From contig JANQON010000009.1 in the NCBI GenBank assembly GCA_028289605.1, forward strand, positions 248,001-312,000: a DNA stretch of 64,000 nucleotides. The letters are read 5' to 3'. A model generated the notes under the pieces. The model was not told the origin of the DNA. It ran no database searches and worked only from the letters and a program-made list of their open reading frames with translations. A program made the translations under genes and the position numbers. This DNA comes from Hyphococcus sp. (GTDB lineage Bacteria > Pseudomonadota > Alphaproteobacteria > Caulobacterales > Parvularculaceae). The first letter of the stretch is position 1; each line of letters starts with the position of its first letter. Shown piece after piece: positions 10,718 to 19,368 of the stretch.

Positions 10718-12496
10718 TCAGGCGAATTGCAGCGCCGCCTGCCGGGCGTAAGCGCCGCCTTTTGAAATCAGCTCGTCGTGGGTTCCCGTCTCGACGATGC
10801 GTCCATCCTCCATCACCGCGATGATGTCAGCCTCTTTCACTGTCGACAACCTGTGCGCAATGACCAGAGTCGTTTTGTTTTTCATCAGATCACGGAGAGA
10901 CGTTTGAATTTTGGCTTCGCTTTCCGCGTCCAGCGCCGAGGTCGCTTCGTCGAGCAGCAATATCGGCGCGTCTTTCAAGAAGGCGCGCGCGAGCGAAATG
11001 CGCTGTCGCTGTCCACCTGATAGATTGGCGCCCCCCTCACCCAGCGGCGTATCAAAACCGTCAGGCATCGCCTCGATAAACTCCGCGGCGGCTGCCGCGA
11101 TCGCGGCGGCGACAATTTCCGAGCGCGTCGCTGAAGGGCGTCCGAACGCGATGTTTTCCAGCGCCGACATATTGAAGATAATGGCGTCCTGGCTCACCAG
11201 CCCCATCCGCGACCGTAGCGAACGAATTGAAATATTCGAAATGTCATGACCGTCGATCAAAATGCGGCCCGCCGCCGGATCGTAAAACCGGGGCAACAGG
11301 TTCATGAGCGTTGATTTGCCAGCGCCCGATTCGCCCACAAGGGCCGCGACCGCGCCGGCGGGTATCTCGAGCGTTACATCCTCAACAGCCGCAGCGCCAT
11401 TGGGATAAGAAAACGAAACATTCTCGAACCGGACGGCGCCCGGACCCGCCGGCAGGTCGCGCGCCTCTTGCGCGGTCACGATCTCCGGGCGCGCGTCGAT
11501 CAACCCGATCATGCGTTCGAAAGCGGCGAAGCCTTCCTGGGCGACGGCGTTGAGCGTGCCGAGGCCGCGGGCCGGCTGCGACAGAAGGAGAAGCGCGATG
11601 ATGAACCCGACGAATTGCGACGACGACAGCGCGCCCGCGGAGATCCGCGCAGCGACTATGGCGACGACAATGGCGATCGCGACTGACCCCGCAAAGAAAA
11701 TGAACGGCTCATTGGCGCCGCGGACGAACGCCATCTTTTTCAAGAGCGACAGGCGTGTTTCGAATGCATCGGCGGCGCGGGCGCGCTCCAGCGGTTCGAT
11801 CTGATAGGATTTGACCATGCGCGCGCCGGCGACGGATTCGCCGATCAGCGCGGTGAGGTCTCCGGCTTGCCGCTGCGCGCCCGCTGACGTCCGCCGGAGG
11901 ATGGCGCCGATGCGCGCCACCGGCAGGCCGATCAGGGGATAAATGATGAGGACGACCAGAAACAGCGCCCAGTCGTAGTATATCATCATCGCGCAAAGAC
12001 CGAGCAGGGTCAGCAGGTCGCGCACCGCATTGGCGACCCGGCTCAGCGTCTCCCGCAATACTGCGGCGTCGTTGGTGAAACGCGAAATGAACTGTCCGGA
12101 GTTTTCCGCTCTGAGCTGCGCGTAATCGAGCGCAACGAGGCGCTCGAACATCTCGTTCTGCAGATCGCGAAGCACCGACAAGGCGGCCCCGGCGGAAAGG
12201 CGGGTTTGCACATATTGCGCGATCGCATTGGCCGCGCCGAGGGCTAAAACGAGAACGGGGCCGATCAGCAGCACCTGGTCGAGCGTCGGCGAAAAACGCG
12301 AATCATCGCCCGCGAACCCGGCGTTAATCCACTCGACGCCGACGGGAATGGCGCTTGCCGACGCCGCGTAAACCGCCATCGCCAACAGGGCCAGGACCAG
12401 CCGCGGCCAGTAATTCGACAGATAGTCGCGCCATAAACGCTTCGCGAGCGCGATTGTGCTCGCGTCGGCGGCGGTTGTTGGCTGCGATTCGGTCAC
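10718..12496 (-). CDS. msbA: MsbA-type lipid ABC exporter
   Basis: 592 residues with a six-helix exporter domain (about residues 25-320) followed by an ATPase. The Walker A is GESGAGKST, the signature LSGGQRQR, Walker B ILLLDEATSALD and the H-loop AHRLST; all are intact. Half-size exporters of this type flip lipid A core across the inner membrane. The assignment to lipid A rests on context: the gene is divergent from the acyltransferase-waaA-lpxK-lpxL operon, separated by a 106-bp promoter gap, and convergent with the phosphatase gene. Other lipid or drug exporters share this architecture. Confidence 0.88.
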   Translation of the reverse strand: MTESQPTTAADASTIALAKRLWRDYLSNYWPRLVLALLAMAVYAASASAIPVGVEWINAGFAGDDSRFSPTLDQVLLIGPVLVLALGAANAIAQYVQTRLSAGAALSVLRDLQNEMFERLVALDYAQLRAENSGQFISRFTNDAAVLRETLSRVANAVRDLLTLLGLCAMMIYYDWALFLVVLIIYPLIGLPVARIGAILRRTSAGAQRQAGDLTALIGESVAGARMVKSYQIEPLERARAADAFETRLSLLKKMAFVRGANEPFIFFAGSVAIAIVVAIVAARISAGALSSSQFVGFIIALLLLSQPARGLGTLNAVAQEGFAAFERMIGLIDARPEIVTAQEARDLPAGPGAVRFENVSFSYPNGAAAVEDVTLEIPAGAVAALVGESGAGKSTLMNLLPRFYDPAAGRILIDGHDISNISIRSLRSRMGLVSQDAIIFNMSALENIAFGRPSATRSEIVAAAIAAAAAEFIEAMPDGFDTPLGEGGANLSGGQRQRISLARAFLKDAPILLLDEATSALDAESEAKIQTSLRDLMKNKTTLVIAHRLSTVKEADIIAVMEDGRIVETGTHDELISKGGAYARQAALQFA

Positions 12497-12602
12497 GCGC
12501 TCCTCAATTTTGCCGGCGGGACGGGGCCGGTATTTTCGCGGCGCCCGGCCCCAGTGGCAAGCTATTGACGCAAATGAGAAATTAGGGAACGCCCTTCATT
12601 CA

Positions 12603-13304
12603 ATGATGAAACGCATCGCCAAAAGCCCTTTCGCCGCCCGTTGTGCGTCTTTCTGCATTCGCCTGTATTTGCGAATCCTTGGCGCGACGATACGTCAGGA
12701 GATTGAAGATCGCGCGCAGTTTGATAAGGCCTTGGCCCAAGGCCGCGGGGTTGTTTTGGTATTTTGGCACGGCCGCCTGATGGCGACGCCATTTTTGAGA
12801 GCACTAACGCAAGCAGATGTTTACATGCTGATTTCCAACCACCGCGACGGCGACATCATTGCGGACGGCGTTCGCGGCTTTGGCATAAAGTTCATTCGCG
12901 GATCGGCGGCGAACCCGAAAAAGCCGGACAAGTCAAAACAGGGCGCCAGCGCCGTCGCCCAGAGCATCGCGGCTCTCAATGACGGCGGCGTTGTCGGGGT
13001 CACGCCGGACGGCCCCCGCGGTCCGGGCGAAAAGGTTCAGCCCGGCGCGTTGCGGGTCGCGCAGATGTCAGGCGCGGCGATCGTCCCGGTCGGCGCATCG
13101 GTCTCGCGCGGACGACGGATGAAGAGCTGGGACCGTTTCCTCGTGGCCGCGCCGTTTTCCCGCTTTTGCTACGTCGCCGGCGAACCGATACGGATTCCCG
13201 AAACATCAAGCGGCGCGGAATTGGAATCCCTGCGCGCCGAACTGGAAGATCGCCTGATCGCCGTGACGGCGAGAGCCGACGCCATGGCGGGACGCAATCC
13301 ATGA
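12603..13304 (+). CDS. DUF374-type lysophospholipid acyltransferase family protein
   Basis: 233 residues. Family landmarks are VVLVFWHGRLMATPFL with the catalytic-type His, SNHRDGDIIADGVRGFGIKFIRGSA, and GVTPDGPRGPGEKVQPGALR. An N-terminal hydrophobic stretch may associate with the membrane. It opens a plus-strand operon and overlaps waaA by four bases (ATGA), which implies translational coupling. In alphaproteobacteria this gene commonly precedes waaA and probably acts in lipid A or phospholipid acylation; its exact acceptor is unknown. The ATG at 12603 is followed by a second ATG at 12606; either could be used. Confidence 0.86.
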   Translation: MMKRIAKSPFAARCASFCIRLYLRILGATIRQEIEDRAQFDKALAQGRGVVLVFWHGRLMATPFLRALTQADVYMLISNHRDGDIIADGVRGFGIKFIRGSAANPKKPDKSKQGASAVAQSIAALNDGGVVGVTPDGPRGPGEKVQPGALRVAQMSGAAIVPVGASVSRGRRMKSWDRFLVAAPFSRFCYVAGEPIRIPETSSGAELESLRAELEDRLIAVTARADAMAGRNP

Positions 13305-14605
13305 CGGAACCGTTGCGCGAACCCATGGGCCTGAAACTCTATCGCGCAGCCAGCCGCGCCGCCGAGCCTGTGGCCAAATTCGCCCTCCAGCGGCGGTTGC
13401 GCGCCGGCAAGGAAGACGCTGAACGCATCGGCGAGCGTCACGGCCGGACCGCTGCGCCAAGGCCGGACGGCGCCTTGATCTGGATCCACGGCGCCAGCGT
13501 CGGGGAGTCGCTGTCGGTGCTGCCGCTGGTGGAACGACTGGCGACGCTGAGCCCAGAGGCGTCCTTTCTGGTGACCACCGGCACGGTGACATCCGCCGAG
13601 TTGATGGCTGCGCGTTTACCGGACCGGGCGTTTCACCAATATGTTCCGCTCGACCACCCCGACTTCGTCAACGCTTTTCTTGATCACTGGCGCCCGGATG
13701 CGGCGCTCTTTGTCGAATCGGAGTTTTGGCCCAATCTGATGCTCGCCGCCAAAGCGCGCGTTTCATTCCTTGCGCTGATCAATGGGCGGATTTCGCCGAA
13801 ATCATTCGGCAACTGGAAGACACAACCGAACGCCATCAAGTATATCCTTTCTTCGTTCGACATCATTTTGGGGCAGGACCGCCAAAACGCTGAACGCCTG
13901 AAACTGCTGTCCGGACGGGACGTCAAAACGTTCGGCAATCTGAAAAACGCAGCGCCGGCGCTGGCTGTCGATGAAACGGAACGAACGCGACTTGTTCAGC
14001 AGATCGGCGACCGCCCCACATGGCTGGCGGCGAGCACCCATCCGGGCGAGGAAGACGTTATCGCTTCAGCCCATCGCGAGCTGCGCGGCGCGTTTCCTGA
14101 TCTTCTTACTTTCGTCGCGCCGCGCCATCCCACGCGCGGCGACGACGTCGACGAGATTTTTCAAACCGCCAATCTCAAGACGGTCCGGCGCACCCAAAAA
14201 GCGAACATCAACGATGATGTCGACATCTACATCGCCGATACGTTGGGAGAACTCGGTCTTTTCTACAGCCTCTGCGACATCGCTTTTGTCGGCGGCAGCA
14301 TCACGCCGAAGGGAGGACACAATCCGCTTGAGCCTGCCCGGCTCGGCGCTGCGATTCTGCATGGACCGGAGACGTTCAACTTCGTCGAAACCTATCAGGA
14401 TTTGCGACGCGCCGGCGGGGCCGCGCTTGTCCGCAACGACCGTGAGCTGGCAGGCGCCGTGCGCCGGCTGCTGAACGACGAAAAAACAAGAGACGCTATG
14501 GCCGCCGCCGCCAAAAACGCCGCTGAAACCAATGCGGCGAGAGTCCTTGACGACATCATCGGCGCGCTCACACCGCATTTGGCGGCGTTGTCCGCATCGG
14601 CATGA
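13301..14605 (+). CDS. waaA: 3-deoxy-D-manno-octulosonic acid (Kdo) transferase
   Basis: 434 residues. WaaA adds Kdo from CMP-Kdo to lipid IVA at the inner membrane. The motifs IWIHGASVGESLSVLPL (residues about 60-76), VESEFWPNLM, LINGRISPKSF and FVGGSITPKGGHNPLEPA are diagnostic. It starts by ATGA overlap with the acyltransferase and ends by ATGA overlap with lpxK. An in-frame extension to 13166 lies inside the upstream gene and is rejected. Whether it adds one or two Kdo residues cannot be told from sequence. Confidence 0.95.
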   Translation: MTEPLREPMGLKLYRAASRAAEPVAKFALQRRLRAGKEDAERIGERHGRTAAPRPDGALIWIHGASVGESLSVLPLVERLATLSPEASFLVTTGTVTSAELMAARLPDRAFHQYVPLDHPDFVNAFLDHWRPDAALFVESEFWPNLMLAAKARVSFLALINGRISPKSFGNWKTQPNAIKYILSSFDIILGQDRQNAERLKLLSGRDVKTFGNLKNAAPALAVDETERTRLVQQIGDRPTWLAASTHPGEEDVIASAHRELRGAFPDLLTFVAPRHPTRGDDVDEIFQTANLKTVRRTQKANINDDVDIYIADTLGELGLFYSLCDIAFVGGSITPKGGHNPLEPARLGAAILHGPETFNFVETYQDLRRAGGAALVRNDRELAGAVRRLLNDEKTRDAMAAAAKNAAETNAARVLDDIIGALTPHLAALSASA

Positions 14606-15582
14606 TTCAGGAACCGTGGTTCTGGCGCGCCGACGCGGGACTCGCCCGCATCATCGCTGCGGGTCTCACGCCGTTGTCGGCCGGCTATGCATTCGCCGGC
14701 GCGATGCGCCGACGCCTGACGACCGCGCAGCGGGCGCCGATACCGGTCATCTGCGTGGGCAATGCGACGCTGGGCGGCGTCGGCAAAACGCCTTTTGCGA
14801 TAGCGCTGTGCGCGCTGCTCAAGGACCGCGGAATAACGCCGCATTTCTTAAGCCGAGGCTATGGCGGACGGGCGCGCGGGCCGCTGCGCGTGGATACTCA
14901 AAACCATTCATACGCCGATGTCGGCGATGAGCCGCTGCTGCTCGCCGGTCATGCGCCCACCTGGGTCTGCCGGGACCGGCCGGCAGGCGCCCGTGCGGCG
15001 GCGAGCGCCGGGGCCGATGCGGTGATTATGGACGACGGGTTTCAAAACCCGACCTTGTTTCATGATTTTTCGATATTGCTGCGCGGTTCGAAGGCGCAAT
15101 TCGGAAATGGAAGGGTCTTCCCAGCCGGTCCATTGCGCGAACCGATGGAAGACGCCGCCGCACGCGCAAGCTGCGTCGTCGACATCACCGCCCTCGACGA
15201 TACTGAAGAACGGACCGGCGCGTCGCACACTGCTTATCTAGCGCCGACAGGCGCTGACCTGCCGGATCGCGCCGTCGCTTTTTGCGGCATCGCCAACCCG
15301 GAGCGGTTTTTCGCATTGCTCGAAGGTCAAAGCGTGGAAATCGCGGACAGGATTGCATTTCCGGATCATCATCCATTTACGACCCGGGAAATAGACGCTT
15401 TGCTCAAGCAGGCGAAGGCGCAGGGCGTACGCTTGATCACGACCGAAAAGGACTGGGTGCGCATCGATCCTGCGCAGCGAGACGAAATCCTTGTCCTGCC
15501 GGTGGAGATGCGCATTTCAAATGGGAAACAGCTCGCCGAAGCGATCTGCACCGCCATCGCCGATCACGGGCGCACGCCATGA
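14602..15582 (+). CDS. lpxK: Tetraacyldisaccharide 4'-kinase
   Basis: 326 residues. LpxK phosphorylates the 4' position of the disaccharide to form lipid IVA. The P-loop is GNATLGGVGKTP near residues 50-61, preceded by PVICV. LSRGYGGRARGPLRV and GDEPLLLA follow, and then VIMDDGFQNP with the catalytic Asp pair; all are typical. A membrane-associating N-terminal helix is present. It is coupled by ATGA overlaps to waaA upstream and lpxL downstream, so the four genes form one tight operon for late lipid A assembly. Confidence 0.95.
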   Translation: MIQEPWFWRADAGLARIIAAGLTPLSAGYAFAGAMRRRLTTAQRAPIPVICVGNATLGGVGKTPFAIALCALLKDRGITPHFLSRGYGGRARGPLRVDTQNHSYADVGDEPLLLAGHAPTWVCRDRPAGARAAASAGADAVIMDDGFQNPTLFHDFSILLRGSKAQFGNGRVFPAGPLREPMEDAAARASCVVDITALDDTEERTGASHTAYLAPTGADLPDRAVAFCGIANPERFFALLEGQSVEIADRIAFPDHHPFTTREIDALLKQAKAQGVRLITTEKDWVRIDPAQRDEILVLPVEMRISNGKQLAEAICTAIADHGRTP

Positions 15583-16565
15583 GCGATAATCTCGATCCTT
15601 CGATCCCGCTTCCCGAGCGGCGCAGCAATCGGCCGGTACGCTTTGTGCACTATGTCGAATACGGACTTGTCCGCGCATTTCTCGGCGGCCTGCGGCTCAT
15701 CGGCGTTGACGCCGCGTCCAATGCGTCAGGCGCTTTTTTGCGTTTTGTCGGCCCCCTGCTTTGGCCCATTTCAAGGCGGGGCGAAGACAATCTTCGGCTT
15801 ATCTTTCCAGACTGGTCCGATGAAAAGATCAAAGACACCATGAAAGACGTTTGGGAGAATCTCGGACGCACCGCCGGGGAATACGCCCATCTCGACAAGT
15901 TCTCCACCAAAGGCGACGACCCGCGCATTATCGCGGAGGGGGTCGACGACATCTTGCATATCTGGCCGGAGCCGGGACGCGCGGTCTTTGTTTCGGGACA
16001 CTTCGCCAATTGGGAGATTTCCGGCATCGCGGCCCATCAGCTGGATCTGCGCTTCGGCGTTATCTACCGTTCCCTGAACAATCCGCTCATTGACGAGTAC
16101 ATTATCGAAAAGCGCGGCGCAGTAACGACGCGCCGTCAGATCCCGAAAGGCGCCGCCGGCGCGCGACCGCTGGTCGACCTGCTCAAAGACGGCCACTCAA
16201 TCGCATTCCTTGCCGACCAGAAACTCAACACCGGCGGCATTCGCGTGCCGTTCATGGGTCACATGGCGATGACGGCGCCGGCTGCGGCGCGACTGGCAGT
16301 GCGCTTCGGTCTTCCGGTCGTACCGATTTCAACAGAGCGACTGAAGGGCGCGCGGTTTCGCGTTACCACACACACGCCAATCCCATTCACGCCGTCGGGC
16401 GACCTGCCCGCTGACGTTGAACGGCTCACGATCAAAATCAATGAAGCGTTGGAGCGCGATGTTCGCGCCCGCCCCGGCCAGTGGCTGTGGCTTCACCGGC
16501 GCTGGCCGAAAGAAGCGTTACGCAACGCGGCGCTTGATGCTCAGTCCGAACAGATCCCGTCATAG
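15579..16565 (+). CDS. lpxL: Lipid A biosynthesis (Kdo2-lipid IVA) acyltransferase
   Basis: 328 residues of the HtrB/LpxL family, which transfers a secondary acyl chain to Kdo2-lipid IVA. The catalytic HX4E motif is GHFANWE near residue 142. DQKLNTGGIRVPFMG and the C-terminal RPGQWLWLHRRWP are strong family signatures. The start overlaps the lpxK stop (ATGA). Its 3' end overlaps the 3' end of the convergent Kazal-domain gene by 25 bases. LpxL versus LpxM cannot be separated without a tree. Confidence 0.92.
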   Translation: MSDNLDPSIPLPERRSNRPVRFVHYVEYGLVRAFLGGLRLIGVDAASNASGAFLRFVGPLLWPISRRGEDNLRLIFPDWSDEKIKDTMKDVWENLGRTAGEYAHLDKFSTKGDDPRIIAEGVDDILHIWPEPGRAVFVSGHFANWEISGIAAHQLDLRFGVIYRSLNNPLIDEYIIEKRGAVTTRRQIPKGAAGARPLVDLLKDGHSIAFLADQKLNTGGIRVPFMGHMAMTAPAAARLAVRFGLPVVPISTERLKGARFRVTTHTPIPFTPSGDLPADVERLTIKINEALERDVRARPGQWLWLHRRWPKEALRNAALDAQSEQIPS

Positions 16566-16891
16566 GCGACGCTGACGCCCGCCGACGCTGCGCCGCAGGC
16601 GTTGCCGTAAGTCTTGCCGTCGCAGCCGCAAACGGGTGCGTAGTCCATCGTGCACATTTGCGGCTTTGGCGCGCACACGCCGGAATAGTCGGCGATCTCG
16701 CGGCATGCGCCGGGCGCAACATCGCAGTAGTAGCCGTCGTCCTTGCACTGGAAGCCGGCGACGCCGCCGCACAGACCGCCGGCTTCCCCGGGCGCGGGCC
16801 CGGCGGCCTGGCCCTGACCGCTCTCGCCGACGCTGGCGCAAGCGACAAGCAGGCCTGCACCGGACAGGACGGCCAATACCAGCTTATTCAT
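16541..16891 (-). CDS. Kazal-domain lipoprotein, putative protease inhibitor
   Basis: 116 residues. The signal peptide ends in GLLVAC (Cys18), a lipobox, so the protein is probably tethered to a membrane. A short Gly/Ala linker leads to a Cys-rich segment ([17 protein letters not shown]), then a Kazal-type module at the C-terminus ([20 protein letters not shown], then AYDGIC). Kazal modules inhibit serine proteases. In bacteria they are sporadic, and their targets are mostly unknown. The gene starts eight bases inside the 3' end of bfr on the same strand, so it may be the last gene of a bfr transcript. Its 3' end overlaps lpxL. Confidence 0.85.
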   Translation of the reverse strand: MNKLVLAVLSGAGLLVACASVGESGQGQAAGPAPGEAGGLCGGVAGFQCKDDGYYCDVAPGACREIADYSGVCAPKPQMCTMDYAPVCGCDGKTYGNACGAASAGVSVAYDGICSD

Positions 16892-17363
16892 CGCCTTCTT
16901 TCATTTGCGACTGCATATAGCGCTCCTCGCCCACCTTCGCGATCAAGCCGAGCTGCGTTTCAAGGTAATCGATGTGCTCTTCTTCCGATTCAAGGATGCG
17001 CACCAGAATCTCGCGGCTGACAAAATCGCGAACCGATTCGCAGTATTGAATGCCCTCAATGTAAACCGGATGCGCCCTCTGTTCGGCCTTCAGGTCCGAT
17101 TCCAGGCACTCTTTAAGGGTTTCGCCGATATAGAGTTTGTCGAGATCCTGCAGGTTCGGCAGGCCTTCGAGAAATAGGATGCGCTCGATAAGCTCGTCCG
17201 CATGCTTCATCTCGTCGATTGATTCGTCATATTCAATTTTCGCCAGGCGTTTAAAGCCCCAGTCCTTGAACATGCGAGCATGGAGAAAATACTGATTGAC
17301 GGTCGTCAGTTCGAGCTTCAGCGCTTTGTTGAGATAGTCGATGACCTTTTGGTCGCCTTTCAC
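16884..17363 (-). CDS. bfr: Bacterioferritin
   Basis: 159 residues starting at GTG (17363), supported by AAAGGAGTG about nine bases upstream; the longer frame to 17450 has no homologous look. All ferroxidase residues are in canonical places: Glu18, Glu51, His54, Glu94, Glu127 and His130. Met52, the haem-bridging ligand, is present, so this is true bacterioferritin rather than plain ferritin. It stores iron in a 24-subunit cage. A bfd-like gene lies upstream on the same strand and would supply electrons for iron release. Confidence 0.95.
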   Translation of the reverse strand: MKGDQKVIDYLNKALKLELTTVNQYFLHARMFKDWGFKRLAKIEYDESIDEMKHADELIERILFLEGLPNLQDLDKLYIGETLKECLESDLKAEQRAHPVYIEGIQYCESVRDFVSREILVRILESEEEHIDYLETQLGLIAKVGEERYMQSQMKEGDE

Positions 17364-17502
17364 GGGACAACACTCCTTTAGCGATAGATGCGCCCGAACA
17401 TAGCTGCGTCGATGCGCTGTACAAGGATTATAGTTGCAAGCGCTTCGCACTTGCGCAGAATTCTTTGCAAGCGAAAGTCAGAAGCAAATGCAGGAGAATG
17501 CG

Positions 17503-17697
17503 TTATTCGGCGGGGACGATTGGCGAGCCGTTTTCGCTCGCGCGGGAGTCTTCAATAATCTGTGCAACATCCGGCAGACATTTACCGCATTGCGGACGGC
17601 TGCCGCAGCGCTTGAAGACGTCGGCGACGCAACGGGCCTCGCCGCTGGCCGCAGCGAGTTCTTTGTCACGGAGAGCGTTGCAGATGCAGATATACAA
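17503..17697 (-). CDS. bfd: Bacterioferritin-associated ferredoxin (Bfd)
   Basis: 64 residues with the BFD-type [2Fe-2S] site: CIC near residues 4-6 and CGSRPQCGKC near residues 31-40. Bfd reduces bacterioferritin to release stored iron. I choose the TTG at 17697 over the ATG at 17736. TTG gives LYICICNAL, like the usual Bfd start, and has GAGG six bases upstream. The ATG would leave almost no leader after the promoter at 17749-17777. The gene lies 139 bases upstream of bfr on the same strand. Confidence 0.85.
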   Translation of the reverse strand: MYICICNALRDKELAAASGEARCVADVFKRCGSRPQCGKCLPDVAQIIEDSRASENGSPIVPAE

Positions 17698-17748
17698 AGG
17701 ACAGCCTCGACAAGATTCCAGATGCAACTCGCGCATCCGATGCAGTCT

Positions 17749-17785
17749 TACATAGGCTAGTTAAGAATGAGTGTCAATCACATTC
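17749..17785 (-). promoter_or_regulatory. bfd promoter with Fur/Irr-like box
   Basis: On the minus strand, TTGACA (17777-17772) is separated by exactly 17 bases from TATGTA (17754-17749). Overlapping the -35 is an interrupted palindrome GAATG-N11-CATTC (17765-17785); the core TGACACTCATTCT resembles alphaproteobacterial iron-regulator sites. Repression by iron would make sense, because Bfd is needed when iron is short. The -35 and the palindrome are seen directly; the regulator is inferred. Confidence 0.55.
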
Positions 17786-17789
17786 GCAA

Positions 17790-18800
17790 TTACGGCGTTC
17801 CGGCGGCGCTGGTCGGCATATCGCCGAGCGTGAGACGCGGATCGACCAGTCGCCCCGACCATTTCAGCGACCAGTGGAGGTGCGGTCCTGTCGCCCGTCC
17901 CGTGGCGCCGACAGCGCCGATGATGTCGCCTTTTTCAACCCGCTGGCCGGGTTCCACGTCAATGCGGGAGAGATGGAGAAAGGCGCTTTCGAGCCAGTGC
18001 CCGTGGTCGAGCAGCACCAGACCGCCTTCGAAATACATGTCGTGCTCGGCTAGCGTGATGACGCCCGCCGCGGGCGCGCGCACCGGCGTTCCCCGGGGCG
18101 CGGCGACGTCGAGCCCGGAATGGGGGCGCTTGGGTTCGCCATTGAGAATACGCTGAGATCCGAACACCCCGCTGATGCGACCCGTTACCGGCCAATCAAA
18201 TCCATCGGCCCAATCCGCCGCGGACTGCGTCGCCTCGCGCGCCGCTTTTTTCTTCTCGCGATCGACGGCGATTTTGGCGAGCTGTTCTTCGGTGAAGCCG
18301 GAGACCTTGGATTGATCCAGGCCGTCGATGCGCTGCACCGGAAACTCGCGGTCCTCCAACTCGATCGCTCGGCGTTCCACGGCGCCGTCCGGCAGAGTCA
18401 CCACAAGCAGCGCGGTCAGTGCGCTGTCGCGCCCGAAGCCGACAACAAAGCGGCCGTCATCGCCGACCATGACCGTATCGCCGTCGAGGCGCGCTTTCGA
18501 TCCGGGTTCCGTCCGGCCGAACAAAAGGCCGCCCTGGGCAAAGGCGCCGGTCAGCGACACGCGCTCAAGCCCGTCGCCGAATACCTTTTGGCGCTCCTCG
18601 ACATCGCGCATCGCCTCGTTGAACTCGGCCCGGCGGGCAAACGCCTCTTCTTCGCTGAGCGGCGTCGTTTCCGGAGCCGTTAACGGCTCCGAAAGCGGCG
18701 CGCGCGGTGTCACGCCGGCAGCCGCAGTCGGCTCCTGCGCGGGCGACGCCGCGCAAGCGGCCGCCAAAACAGCGATCGACAATAATGTCGGCCTGATCAT
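17790..18800 (-). CDS. M23-family lipoprotein peptidase
   Basis: 336 residues. The signal sequence MIRPTLLSIAVLAAAC ends in a lipobox (Cys16). A Pro/Thr linker and a beta-rich middle region follow (about 70-180). The C-terminal LytM/M23 domain carries PHSGLDVA (first His and Asp ligands) and GPHLHWSL (last His ligands). Such proteins cleave peptidoglycan cross-links or bind peptidoglycan; the zinc ligands are intact here, so it is probably active. The start at 18800 overlaps the stop of the DUF2093 gene by ATGA, so the two are coupled. Confidence 0.88.
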   Translation of the reverse strand: MIRPTLLSIAVLAAACAASPAQEPTAAAGVTPRAPLSEPLTAPETTPLSEEEAFARRAEFNEAMRDVEERQKVFGDGLERVSLTGAFAQGGLLFGRTEPGSKARLDGDTVMVGDDGRFVVGFGRDSALTALLVVTLPDGAVERRAIELEDREFPVQRIDGLDQSKVSGFTEEQLAKIAVDREKKKAAREATQSAADWADGFDWPVTGRISGVFGSQRILNGEPKRPHSGLDVAAPRGTPVRAPAAGVITLAEHDMYFEGGLVLLDHGHWLESAFLHLSRIDVEPGQRVEKGDIIGAVGATGRATGPHLHWSLKWSGRLVDPRLTLGDMPTSAAGTP

Positions 18801-19012
18801 GAACGCCCTCCGAATCCGAAACCCTTCATCGCCGCAGCCGCATCGACATAGGCTTCCTGCTTGTCGACATTCCAATAGCGCAGAGCCTTTAACGGAATAT
18901 GCCTGCCGGTAACGGCGCAAACCACGTATCCGCCCGGTTTGACGATATGATATTCGGCATCGTCGTATTCGAGGACGGCCTCGCCGCCTCCGGAAGAGTC
19001 AAAGGGATTCAT
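18797..19012 (-). CDS. DUF2093 family protein
   Basis: 71 residues. The block YHIVKPGGYVVCAVTGRHIPLKALRYWNVDKQEAY is the hallmark of this small alphaproteobacterial family. The function is unknown; the Val-Cys-Ala-Val-Thr-Gly segment does not form a metal site by itself. It is translationally coupled to the M23 peptidase gene, a common partner for it in this class. Confidence 0.85.
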   Translation of the reverse strand: MNPFDSSGGGEAVLEYDDAEYHIVKPGGYVVCAVTGRHIPLKALRYWNVDKQEAYVDAAAAMKGFGFGGRS

Positions 19013-19063
19013 GGGGCCATTCCTGAGGGTTCAGTGCGGCGATTTCAAGTCCCGCACCCCGTC

Positions 19064-19312
19064 TCAGCCGTCGTCGGGGCCCTTGAGCCAGACTTCCACC
19101 GGTCCTTTGAGCAGGATCGTTAACGGATCGCCCTTTCGGTCCACCGCTTTGCCCGCCGCAACACGGATCCAACCTTCAGAGACGCAGTATTCTTCAACGT
19201 TGGTCTTTTCTTCGCCTTTGAAGCGGACGCCGACGCCGCGCTCCAAAATCGCTTCGTCGTAGAAAGGGCTCTTCGGATTGACGCTCAGGCGGTCGGGCAA
19301 TGTGTCTGTCAT
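19064..19312 (-). CDS. DUF3297 family protein
   Basis: 82 residues from the ATG at 19312. The block DRLSVNPKSPFYDEAILERGVGVRFKGEEKTNVEEYCVSEGWIRV is split across the middle of the protein and matches DUF3297. Small, charged and soluble, of unknown function. It precedes the DUF2093-M23 pair on the same strand, with a 51-bp gap. Confidence 0.82.
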   Translation of the reverse strand: MTDTLPDRLSVNPKSPFYDEAILERGVGVRFKGEEKTNVEEYCVSEGWIRVAAGKAVDRKGDPLTILLKGPVEVWLKGPDDG

Positions 19313-19368
19313 AGTGTGCAATAGAACAGACGCGCCGGTCTTCGGCGTCAAGCATTTTTGCGTCGGCC

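Noticed and set aside
15282-15578. N-terminal extension of lpxL
   Set aside because: It overlaps lpxK, and the ATGA junction at 15579 matches the coupling used by the other genes of the operon.
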